Of a stretch of 10,647 nucleotides of DNA, positions 1-5,608 are shown one piece after another. The stretch lies in contig CAJTTS010000102.1 of NCBI GenBank assembly GCA_910579155.1, forward strand, positions 1 to 10,647, written 5' to 3'. This stretch comes from an uncultured Oscillospiraceae bacterium (GTDB taxonomy: Bacteria; Bacillota_A; Clostridia; Oscillospirales; Oscillospiraceae). The notes under the pieces are model-generated. The model was not told the DNA's origin, did no database searches, and saw only the letters and a program-made list of their open reading frames with translations. How positions within the stretch are numbered: the stretch's first letter is position 1; the number at the start of each line of letters is the position of its first letter. The position numbers and the translations under genes are program-made.

Positions 1-470
1 AGGTTACGGTCTGCCACAGATGGTGCGTCAACAAAGAAATTCTGTCCTTTATAGCCGGGAGAAACCATTTCAAGGTATCCGGCTCCATTACTTGTGTGCG
101 GGCGCAGATCCAACAGGCCGGCGTTTGCCAGTGCAACGGTGGCCCCACAGATAGCACACACCATAGCCCCCGCAGAAAGAAACTCACCGGCTTTTTGAAT
201 AATGGCTCTATGTTTCGGGTCGTCCCATGTGGTTGCCCCAGGCAACAGCAGTACACTCTTTTCATCTACCTCAATATCGCGGGTGGAGCAATCAGGAACA
301 ATCGTCAGCCCTCCCATAGTTGTGACTGGCTCCTTTGAAATTGCAACTGTTTTGACTGATACTTCGGGCGCATCTTTTCTGAAAAAACGCCCGGAGTTCA
401 ATTCCGCCGTAACATAGCCCAACTCCCAGTCCGCCAAGGTGTCAAGGACGTAAATATAGACTTTGAACAT
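1..470 (-). CDS. DJ-1/PfpI family protein (type 1 glutamine amidotransferase-like), 3' end outside window
   Basis: The minus strand is open from an ATG at 470-468 to the left edge, giving 156 complete codons. I translated it by hand. The product begins MFKVYIYVLDTLADWELGYV. It contains a conserved-looking Glu (E16 in DWELG), the strand LLLPGATTW near residue 75, and the nucleophile elbow AICGAT with Cys at about residue 108. This is followed by LANAGLLDLRPHTSN, a run typical of PfpI/YdeA-like members. The family uses this Cys for protease, deglycase or chaperone-like roles, and the substrate cannot be told from sequence. Members are about 190-210 residues, so roughly 40 residues lie outside the window. 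A GGAGGG ribosome site (480-475) lies 4 bases before the ATG. The gene is divergent from a WYL regulator, which is its likely controller. The upstream region contains A/T-rich boxes but no convincing promoter for this strand. Confidence 0.85.
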   Translation of the reverse strand, partial: MFKVYIYVLDTLADWELGYVTAELNSGRFFRKDAPEVSVKTVAISKEPVTTMGGLTIVPDCSTRDIEVDEKSVLLLPGATTWDDPKHRAIIQKAGEFLSAGAMVCAICGATVALANAGLLDLRPHTSNGAGYLEMVSPGYKGQNFFVDAPSVADRN

Positions 471-506
471 AATGCCCTCCATTTTCATTGGTCTTTTTTT
501 ACTTAC

Positions 507-531
507 ATCGTTATCTTATCATCTAATCGTT
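507..531. promoter_or_regulatory. Direct repeat ATCGTT(R)..ATCGTT(R), candidate operator
   Basis: ATCGTT occurs at 507-512 and again at 526-531, start to start 19 bp apart (about two helical turns). Both copies are followed by a similar base pattern (ATC and GAC). The second copy overlaps the first two bases of the -35 box of the WYL regulator gene. The stretch also lies where the promoter of the divergent PfpI gene must be. A regulator bound here could control both genes. This is inference from position only. Confidence 0.35.
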
Positions 532-558
532 GACATCAGTATGGCAACAATCTATAAT
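530..558 (+). promoter_or_regulatory. Consensus sigma-A promoter of the WYL regulator gene
   Basis: TTGACA at 530-535 and TATAAT at 553-558 are separated by exactly 17 bp, a perfect match to the housekeeping promoter consensus. Transcription should begin near 565, leaving a leader of about 26 bases before the ATG at 591. A promoter this strong on a regulator gene suggests it is held down by a repressor, probably its own product. Confidence 0.85.
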
Positions 559-590
559 GAAATAGAGGCTTTTTGAGAGGGGGCTGCCAG

Positions 591-1526
591 ATGAAAATTG
601 ATAGACTTGTCAGCATTATCATGATACTGCTTGATAAAAAGCGTATGGGCGCACAGGAGTTAGCAGATATGTTTGAAGTCTCGCCTCGTACAATCTACCG
701 GGACATAGATGCAATCAATTTAGCTGGTATTCCTATTCGTTCCACATCAGGAGTTGGCGGCGGCTTTGAAATTATGCCGGAATACAAAGTTGACAAAAAG
801 GTTTTCTCAACTGCTGATCTTTCCGCAATCTTGATGGGGCTTTCCAGCCTTTCCAATATGGTACGGGGAGATGAACTGGTAAACGCGCTTGCGAAAGTTA
901 AAAGTTTTATTCCTGCTGAAAAGGCGAAAGACATTGAGATAAAAACAAATCAAATTTGTATAGATTTAAGTCCGTGGATAGGCAATCAAAACATACAGCC
1001 ATATTTGGAAACAATTAAAGCCGCTTTGCAAAATTGCAGACTGCTTTCCTTTGAGTATACAGCTCACCATGGGAATAAAACTGTTCGGACAGTTGAACCG
1101 TATCAGCTTGTATTGAAAAGCAGCCATTGGTATTTTTATGGTTACTGCTATCACAGGAACGATTATCGCCTATTTAGGCTGTCCCGTATGTCAGACCTGA
1201 AAATGGAGCAGGACATTTTTATTCCACGAAGTTATCAAAAGCCGGTTTTGGATTTTGAGGAAACTTTGGCGGCGATGCAAACGGAAGTCAAAATTCGCAT
1301 TCATAAATCTATACTGGATAGGGTGCTTGAATATTGTACCCAAGACCACTTTGTGCCAGATGGCGAGGAACATTATTTTGTGAGTTTTCCATTTATTGAA
1401 AACGAGTATTATTATGATATTCTCCTTGGATTTGGGGATAAATGTGAGTGTATTGAGCCTCCACATATTCGCAAAGAAATGAAACGTAGAATTTGCGAGA
1501 TGGCTGCTATATACGGTGAGCATTAA
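591..1526 (+). CDS. WYL-domain, YafY/YobV-like transcriptional regulator
   Basis: The product has 311 residues. Residues 1-60 form an HTH_11-type winged helix (MKIDRLVSIIMILLDKKRMG, then LADMFEVSPRTIYRDIDAIN, with the recognition helix in SPRTIYRDI). Residues 140-215 form the WYL domain, with the signature read here as WYF (W180-Y181-F182) and the typical YRLFRLSRM segment downstream. The remainder is a WCX-like C-terminal extension. WYL proteins sense small ligands or nucleic acids and regulate transcription. I chose ATG 591 because GAGAGGGGG (575-583) sits 7 bases before it; an in-frame TTG at 573 would overlap that site. The gene is divergent from a PfpI-family gene, and such pairs often form a regulator-target unit. 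Base composition is clearly AT-richer than the MATE and recombinase genes downstream. Confidence 0.88.
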   Translation: MKIDRLVSIIMILLDKKRMGAQELADMFEVSPRTIYRDIDAINLAGIPIRSTSGVGGGFEIMPEYKVDKKVFSTADLSAILMGLSSLSNMVRGDELVNALAKVKSFIPAEKAKDIEIKTNQICIDLSPWIGNQNIQPYLETIKAALQNCRLLSFEYTAHHGNKTVRTVEPYQLVLKSSHWYFYGYCYHRNDYRLFRLSRMSDLKMEQDIFIPRSYQKPVLDFEETLAAMQTEVKIRIHKSILDRVLEYCTQDHFVPDGEEHYFVSFPFIENEYYYDILLGFGDKCECIEPPHIRKEMKRRICEMAAIYGEH

Positions 1527-1528
1527 CG

Positions 1529-1654
1529 TGGAGAACAGTAGAAGCGGAACAGAAGGAACACTATCTGAGCAAGCATAGGGAGTGTGGCCACACTCCCGAA
1601 AAACGGCCCCTTTTGGCCCTACCGGGCCGTGTCCGTTTTTGCTTGTTGGGATAG
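1529..1654 (+). pseudogene. Possible C-terminal relic of a mobile-element protein
   Basis: Immediately after the regulator gene an open frame without a start codon reads about 41 codons to a TAG at 1652-1654. It includes VEAEQKEHYLSKHRECGHTP and then LLALPGRVRFCLLG. The sequence is protein-like in its first half and resembles tails I associate with conjugative-element genes of Clostridia, but I cannot name the parent gene. The second half overlaps a palindrome and a hairpin, so the frame may be open only by chance. No ribosome site or start is present. Confidence 0.25.
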
Positions 1655-1660
1655 TCCCAA
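1567..1660. repeat. Cluster of palindromes, oriT-like or terminator-like
   Basis: Three inverted repeats are packed together. GGGAGTGTGGCCACACTCCC (1578-1597) is a perfect 20-bp palindrome. AAAAACGG and CCGTTTTT bracket an inner CGGCCC/GGGCCG stem at about 1599-1640. TTGGGA-tag-TCCCAA spans 1646-1660. The middle hairpin ends in TTTTT and could terminate transcription of the WYL gene. The combination of several inverted repeats just outside a cargo gene is also typical of transfer origins. The core CTATCC on the minus strand recalls the IncP-type nick region, but this is a weak resemblance. Confidence 0.5.
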
Positions 1661-1715
1661 ACCCTTATTGAGTGTAACGGATTTATAAATACAGCCTCGA
1701 AAGGTATGATAGAAA

Positions 1716-2963
1716 ATGGATGATAACCTTGTATCTTTGAGCAAACTTCAAAGCGATATACAATCCATGAAGTTTCTCTCGGCATTTCTAAAACGTGAAC
1801 AGCGAGATCAACTAAAAAAGATGGAAGATCAAGTAAAAGATATGATTTTACAAGTAACATCTTTTAATGATCGGTTCTCGCCCCATGGTTGGTGTGCATA
1901 TGACAGTATGAGTTCTTCGCTAATAAGAAACGCAAATGCAACTTTTGAACAAGGTGGATTAGCGGAAGCTGAACAAGTTTTGATTAACTATTATAAATCT
2001 GATGTCCGTGAAATCACGCATTGGATTAAGAATGGTTCAGAAGCCTTTGCGGTGCGATACGATTTACTGAAAAAATTTTTTGAAGATCATTTTGCAGAAC
2101 GTTATCACGCAAGTATTCCACTCGGGCTAATCATTATAGACGGCGCTGTGAATGATTTTACAAAAAGGCAGGGCTTTTTTGCTGATGGCACAACTGTTGA
2201 CGCATGGGATTGTTTAGTTGGATGTAGCGACGGCCTAACGAAGTTAAAAAGTATTTTTACCAAAAACCGTACAAAAACGAATACGGAAGCCATTACACTC
2301 CCATATCGAAATGGCATTCTTCATGGGCGCGATCTAAACTATGCTAACGAGTATGTTGCTTGTAAGTGCGTTGCATTGATGTTTGCTGTTGCTGACTGGA
2401 TGAAAATGAAAAGCAGTGAGAGTGATCGAAAGGCCAAATATGAAAAGTCGATTACTCATGTTCCCATAAAAGAAATCTTAGCAAAATCGGAAGAAAACAA
2501 GCAGATACAGAAAGAAATTGCATCATGGGAAAAGAAAGTGGTTACGGTTGGAAAAGATATTCCCGTCAACGGTACACAAGAAAACTATGAAGAATATCCA
2601 TACATTGTAGCTGTTATCGAAATGTTATCTGCCTGGAAAAATAAAAACTATGGGAAGCTGTCCAGCTACCTGCAAAAAATGTTTTCTGGAACTCTCTCTG
2701 AAAAGAAACGGGCAGGAGAGTGCAGGAAATTTTTTGAAAGCAAGCTGTTCAATACTTTTGAACTCGTTGAAGTTGAAGAACGTGCCTGTGCCTTATCCAA
2801 AGTAGTTGTTAAAATATTTTGGACAGTCGCTGAAGAAAAGAAAGAAGCTGTCCTAACATTTGGATGTGTATACCAAGGCAATGATGGCCGCATTGGACTT
2901 CCATGGAGAAATGATGGAAAATGGATATTAAATCCATGGGATATTCGAGGATTATATCAGTAA
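1716..2963 (+). CDS. HEPN-motif protein with C-terminal NTF2-like region, putative defence or toxin gene
   Basis: The product is a soluble 415-residue protein with no signal peptide or membrane segment. Residues 5-48 are predicted helical or coiled coil (KREQRDQLKKMEDQVKDM). Residues 60-230 are largely alpha-helical and contain PYRNGILHGRDL. Here R198 and H203 form an R-x4-H motif followed by Gly, preceded by Asn, as in HEPN ribonucleases and abortive-infection proteins (RNxxxHG type). From about residue 293 to the end, the pattern of a helix (AWKNKNYGKL), several beta strands and a terminal W-x-L/I-N strand looks like an NTF2-like fold; this is less certain. I know no characterised homologue. 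GAAAGG (1699-1704) lies 11 bases before ATG 1716. The gene is strongly AT-rich, stands alone, and is enclosed by decayed mobile-element sequences, which suggests imported cargo. Enzymatic activity is not shown by sequence alone. Confidence 0.8.
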   Translation: MDDNLVSLSKLQSDIQSMKFLSAFLKREQRDQLKKMEDQVKDMILQVTSFNDRFSPHGWCAYDSMSSSLIRNANATFEQGGLAEAEQVLINYYKSDVREITHWIKNGSEAFAVRYDLLKKFFEDHFAERYHASIPLGLIIIDGAVNDFTKRQGFFADGTTVDAWDCLVGCSDGLTKLKSIFTKNRTKTNTEAITLPYRNGILHGRDLNYANEYVACKCVALMFAVADWMKMKSSESDRKAKYEKSITHVPIKEILAKSEENKQIQKEIASWEKKVVTVGKDIPVNGTQENYEEYPYIVAVIEMLSAWKNKNYGKLSSYLQKMFSGTLSEKKRAGECRKFFESKLFNTFELVEVEERACALSKVVVKIFWTVAEEKKEAVLTFGCVYQGNDGRIGLPWRNDGKWILNPWDIRGLYQ

Positions 2964-3072
2964 TATTGGATACAAGGCTTTTCGTGAATGTCGAAGCGGA
3001 ATAAGGTGTTTATACCTGCTTTCTCCATAATAGAGGCAACTTTCTCTACATAGACCCGCTACCCAACATATT
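2964..3072. other. Intergenic stretch with no recognisable gene
   Basis: Only a short AGGT..ACCT repeat and stop-rich frames are visible. I see no clear terminator for the HEPN gene here. The structured repeats begin just after this stretch. Confidence 0.5.
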
Positions 3073-3214
3073 GATGGATAGTCCCCCATCAGCCTACGCA
3101 TTTAGGGCCTATCCATCGGCCTATTTTCAAGGTCTCCAAGCGGCGGTCGTATAGGGGGTAATACGATTTGACTTGTACCCCCAAAAACGAGGTTCTAAAT
3201 GCGTAGAAATAGGC
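3073..3214. repeat. Interlocked inverted repeats (origin-like or structured RNA)
   Basis: Four perfect inverted repeats share 142 bp. GATGGATAG (3073-3081) pairs with CTATCCATC (3109-3117). CTACGCATTTAG (3094-3105) pairs with CTAAATGCGTAG (3195-3206). GCCTATTT (3119-3126) pairs with AAATAGGC (3207-3214). GGGGGTA (3154-3160) pairs with TACCCCC (3176-3182). The two distal right arms are directly adjacent, but their left arms lie in the order that makes the pairings cross, as in a pseudoknot. A direct repeat GGCCTAT (3106-3112, 3118-3124) lies between. No coding frame explains the pattern. It could be a replication or transfer origin or an RNA. Confidence 0.7.
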
Positions 3215-3221
3215 ATGAAAA

Positions 3222-3264
3222 AGCCAAGACAGAAGGCCGACACTCCGGCTCTCCTGTCCTGGCT
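3222..3264. repeat. Nested hairpin
   Basis: AGCCAAGACAG (3222-3232) pairs with CTGTCCTGGCT (3254-3264) at 10 of 11 positions. An inner GCCG/CGGC stem lies at 3236-3239 and 3246-3249. It is part of a consecutive series of hairpins that continues to 3370 and has no T-tract, so it is not an ordinary terminator. Confidence 0.6.
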
Positions 3265-3292
3265 CATGCTGAACTGTGAAACTGTGCTGTCA

Positions 3293-3320
3293 CACAAGAG
3301 GGCCTGCAGCCCCTCTTGTG
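3293..3320. repeat. Perfect 10-bp hairpin
   Basis: CACAAGAGGG (3293-3302) and CCCTCTTGTG (3311-3320) are exact reverse complements around an 8-base loop. No T-run follows on either strand. It sits 3 bases before the larger 17-bp hairpin. Confidence 0.75.
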
Positions 3321-3323
3321 GCA

Positions 3324-3370
3324 CCCGCAGAAACCGTACACCCGCTTCGCGTCTGTACGGTTTCTGCGGG
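3324..3370. repeat. Perfect 17-bp hairpin
   Basis: CCCGCAGAAACCGTACA (3324-3340) and TGTACGGTTTCTGCGGG (3354-3370) are exact reverse complements. The 13-base loop itself contains CGC-TTC-GCG. A 17-bp perfect stem is far longer than needed for a terminator and lacks a T-tract. It is likely a protein-binding or single-strand structure of the decayed mobile element, such as part of a replication or transfer origin. Confidence 0.8.
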
Positions 3371-3389
3371 TCAGATAACGGCCCTGATA

Positions 3390-3620
3390 ACCCCTGCTGC
3401 TATTTGGCCTCCCTGCTTCCCGCTTCCGTTCCATTCCTTTCCGGCGGCTTTGCCACTCATTCTCCAAGGGAGAGGGTATGGGAAAGGATAGGAAAGGCAT
3501 GGGTAATTGATAAGTCTTTGCTTGATTTTATCTTTAGTTACTTATATCTATATTTTATTGCGTTGGATTTTCCGACGTCGGTTTTTCCGTTGTCGGATTA
3601 TCCGACGACGGAAATGCCAA
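3390..3620 (-). pseudogene. Decayed C-terminal end of a RepA-type replication initiator
   Basis: Read on the minus strand in one frame, the sequence gives FPSSDNPTTEKPTSENPTQ, stop, NIDISN, stop, R, stop, NQAKTYQLPMPFLSFP, then PSPLENEWQSRRKGMERK. The repeated S/T-E/D-N-P-T unit followed by NIDISN resembles the C-terminal tails of replication initiator protein A of Clostridia integrative elements, as I remember them. Three in-frame stops and the absence of any N-terminal part show it is not functional. It is next to the hairpin array (3073-3370), which fits a lost replication module. The family name rests on recognition of the tail repeats, not on a domain, so it is tentative. Confidence 0.45.
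3561..3605 (-). repeat. Three tandem 15-bp repeats
   Basis: On the minus strand the units TCGGATAATCCGACA, ACGGAAAAACCGACG and TCGGAAAATCCAACG follow one another without a gap. They encode the pentapeptides SDNPT, TEKPT and SENPT of the putative RepA tail. The period of exactly five codons shows the repeat arose in a coding frame. The embedded CCGACGTCGG-type dyads give the stretch its palindromic look. Confidence 0.65.
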
Positions 3621-3629
3621 CAACGGCAA

Positions 3630-3665
3630 AAAGGGCAAGGCACGTCTATCTGTGCCTTGCCCTTT
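3630..3665 (-). terminator. 14-bp perfect hairpin, probable terminator
   Basis: AAAGGGCAAGGCAC (3630-3643) and GTGCCTTGCCCTTT (3652-3665) are perfect reverse complements around an 8-base loop. On the minus strand the stem ends in TTTTT, giving a good intrinsic terminator for transcripts coming from the recombinase side. On the plus strand only TTT follows. It lies just upstream of the RepA relic in that direction. Confidence 0.65.
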
Positions 3666-3774
3666 ATCGTCCATATCGTGCCGAGGCGGGTGTTATCGTC
3701 CAGACCTCAAAAGTAGTAAACAGGTAGTACATTTGCGGGGGTATCTGCTGAAAGTCCAGATATATCAACCATTT

Positions 3775-3978
3775 TCAAGGACAGGATATATACTTCCATG
3801 GCAGATAAAAAGGATCCTCGTCATTGCGTACACGCTCCATCAGAGTTTTCTCCAGTATAGCACAGGAGCCTCCACAAGTCGAGGACGAAGTTTAATGCTT
3901 TTGTAACACTTCCGCCCGAACTTCCGTAATGAAATCCCGCTATGCTAACACTTGCAAGAGATGCTCTTTCTTTTTCAT
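3775..3978 (-). pseudogene. Decayed small gene of unknown family
   Basis: On the minus strand GGAGG (3988-3984) is placed 5 bases before an ATG at 3978. The frame reads MKKKEHLLQVLA, stop, RDFITEVRAEVLQKH, stop, and then about 38 codons including LEKTLMERVRNDEDPFYLPW, to a TGA at 3777-3775. The segments between the stops look protein-like and remain in one frame, which suggests a small gene killed by point mutations. I do not recognise the family. The intact 12-residue first part could also be a leader peptide. Confidence 0.3.
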
Positions 3979-3995
3979 TCTATCCTCCATCCTCA

Positions 3996-4023
3996 AGAGC
4001 CGGGGCGGTGACGCCCCGGCTCT
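3996..4023. repeat. 12-bp GC-rich hairpin with GTGA loop
   Basis: AGAGCCGGGGCG (3996-4007) and CGCCCCGGCTCT (4012-4023) are perfect reverse complements around the tetraloop GTGA, a GNRA type in plus-strand RNA. No T-tract follows on either strand. It lies between two small minus-strand reading frames downstream of the recombinase relic. Confidence 0.7.
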
Positions 4024-4031
4024 CCTTCTGT

Positions 4032-4124
4032 CTATGAGAAGCGGGATCCTTTCAATGGAGAAACCCCGTATTTTGTTTCATCTGCCGGACTTTGCCGTGG
4101 GTCAGAGCGCATCCTGTTTTTCAT
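4032..4124 (-). CDS. Possible 30-residue ORF downstream of the recombinase
   Basis: An ATG at 4124 on the minus strand opens a frame encoding MKNRMRSDPRQSPADETKYG and ten further residues, ending in a TAG at 4034-4032. It begins 7 bases after the recombinase stop. There is no good ribosome site close to the ATG, so translation would depend on coupling. I do not recognise a family. It may be a remnant or non-coding. Confidence 0.25.
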   Translation of the reverse strand: MKNRMRSDPRQSPADETKYGVSPLKGSRFS

Positions 4125-4130
4125 AGACGC

Positions 4131-5333
4131 TCACGCGCTGGCCCTCCCGACACATTCAACGACCTGTTCGACCTCCGTCCCGTCCTTGAAGCGGATGGAC
4201 AGCCGCTCCCGGTCCAGCACCCGGATGCTGCTGACGAGCTGCCGCACCGTATCATCCTGGAACTCCCCAATAGAGCTGTCCGCGGCCTCCAGCCTGCCGG
4301 TGATGGTACGCACCCGGCTGTCGCATTCGGTGTTGGCGTGGCCCTCCCGCTCCAGCTCGCCCTTCCGGGCCAGCAGGGCGGACATGGCGGCGGTCACCTC
4401 CGCGATCCGATCATCGTACTCGGTGTTCTCTGGCCCCGCCTCCGCCGCCAGACGGAACAGCCGCATCTGCTCCTCCTGGAGTGCCCGCAGTTTGGCCTCC
4501 ACAGCGGGCAGGGAAGTGTCGTCCCCCGCGCCCGCCAGGGCGGCGGCAATGCAGTCCGCCAGCGCCTGCCGTGCCGTCTGCTGCCGGAACAGCTCGTTCA
4601 TGGCGGCGGTGACGGCGGCGTGGATGTTCGGCTCCTCCAGGGTGGGGGCACATTTGCAGATTTTTTTGCCATGCTCCAGCCGGTTGATGCACCGCCAGAC
4701 GTACCGCTTTTTGCCGTGGGGCATATAGGTCACCCGCCGGTAGGGGCTGCCGCACTCCCCGCACACCAGCAGACCGCCCAGGGCGTATTTGCCGCTGTAT
4801 TTGCCCTGCTCGGTCTTGGTCTTGTCCGAGGTTTTCCGCAGGCTGGAGCGCCGCGCCATCTCCTCCTGCACCTTCTGGAAGGTGTCCCGGTCGATGATGG
4901 CCGGGTGGGCGTTCTCCACATAGTATTTGGGGAGCTGCCCCTCGTTTTTCACCTGCTGGCGGCTGAACAAGTCCAGGGTGAGGGTTTTCTGGAGGATGGC
5001 ATCGCCCATGTACTTCTCGTTTTGCAGGATGTGCCGCACCGTGTGGTCGCTCCACTGGGTTCCGCCCCGGGCGGTCTTGCAGCCGTCCGCCGTCAGGTCG
5101 CGGCAGATCTGGCCCACGCTCTGACCCATCAGGTACCGGGCGAAGATGCGCCGCACCGTGGGGGCCTCCTCCTCATCGATTTCCGGCTCCCCGTCCGGGC
5201 CCCTGCGGTAGCCCAGGAAGTTGTTGAAGTTGTAGTGGACGATGCCCTGCTTGAACCGGGCGCGGTGGCCCCACTGGATGTTGGTGGACATGGACTCGCT
5301 CTCCGCCTGGGCCTGGCTTGTCAGCGCCGGTGC
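4131..5333 (-). pseudogene. Large serine recombinase lacking its catalytic domain
   Basis: The frame is open from 5558, but only the part from about 5333 downward is recombinase. The first about 77 codons are read from a MITE-like repeat. The recombinase part starts at LTSQAQAESESMSTNIQWGH, the linker that normally follows the resolvase catalytic domain. Numbered in the 475-codon reading, residues 112-235 are the Recombinase DNA-binding domain (NFLGYRRGPDG to FQKVQEEM). Residues 262-305 are the zinc ribbon (C266, C269, C290, C301 or C303), and 345-440 are coiled coil. The N-terminal catalytic domain of about 140 residues with its active-site Ser is absent, so it cannot recombine DNA. An internal ATG at 5291 could yield a 386-residue DNA-binding fragment. 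It is GC-rich, unlike the HEPN gene. Confidence 0.85.
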
Positions 5334-5339
5334 GATTTT

Positions 5340-5556
5340 GTAGTTTTTCGCCGAACAGGTAATGTCGAAAAATGGCGGGTAAAGGTGTACAGCCCTTGAA
5401 TAATTATACTTGCCGTTTTCGCCCGTCAAGCCCAAGACAAGCTGATAAATCAGGGCTTGACGGGCTTCAAGCCAGCAAGTGAGATTGTGTATAAGGGCTG
5501 TATACACCACTATGCTGACCGCCGAAAAATGACATTCTGTTTCGGCGAAAATCGAC
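5340..5556. mobile_element. MITE-like element with terminal inverted repeats and ATTTT target duplication
   Basis: The left end, GTAGTTTTTCGCCGAACAG from 5340, matches the reverse complement of the right end, GTCGATTTTCGCCGAAACAG from 5556, in 14 of the first 16 bases and beyond with one indel. ATTTT directly flanks both ends (5335-5339 and 5557-5561), as expected of a 5-bp target duplication. Further inverted repeats lie inside: GGTGTACAGCCCTT (5384-5397) with AAGGGCTGTATACACC (5493-5508), and the perfect 13-bp GCCCGTCAAGCCC (5421-5433) with GGGCTTGACGGGC (5453-5465) around a 19-base centre. No transposase is encoded, so movement would need one from elsewhere. The insertion supplies the false N-terminus of the recombinase frame and lies 52 bp upstream of the MATE gene start. 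The transposase family is not identifiable. Confidence 0.8.
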
Positions 5557-5608
5557 ATTTTCAGGTTGGCGTTGACAGTCCGAACATCAACCGAGGGAGG
5601 TACTTTTT

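Noticed and set aside
1706..1723. A five-codon ORF overlapping the start of the HEPN gene.
   Set aside because: It is too short to support as a gene and has no separate ribosome site; it could at most influence translation initiation.
3073..3370. Retron or group II intron RNA.
   Set aside because: Inverted repeats flank about 100 bases as in retron RNAs, but there is no reverse transcriptase in the window and no intron domain V-like motif.
3561..3605. CRISPR array or iteron set.
   Set aside because: The three 15-bp units are contiguous without spacers and match codon triplets of a Pro-rich protein tail, so they are coding repeats.
3173..3727. A 184-codon plus-strand open frame through the hairpin region.
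   Set aside because: It runs across the 10-bp and 17-bp hairpins and over the antisense of the RepA-like repeats; there is no ribosome site and no recognisable domain.
4092..5399. A 435-codon plus-strand open frame opposite the recombinase.
   Set aside because: Its composition (Pro, Val, Leu, Gly, His runs) is that of a shadow of the GC-rich recombinase frame, and it shows no motif or good start site.
5384..5508. Inverted repeats as attL/attR of the serine recombinase.
   Set aside because: The repeats are inside a MITE-like element with its own ends and target duplication, and recombinase att sites are not long inverted repeats of this type.
5572..5600. A promoter for the MATE-kinase gene starting at TTGACA (5572-5577).
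   Set aside because: No -10 box follows at 16-18 bp; that place is occupied by the ribosome-binding site. The real promoter is not identified.
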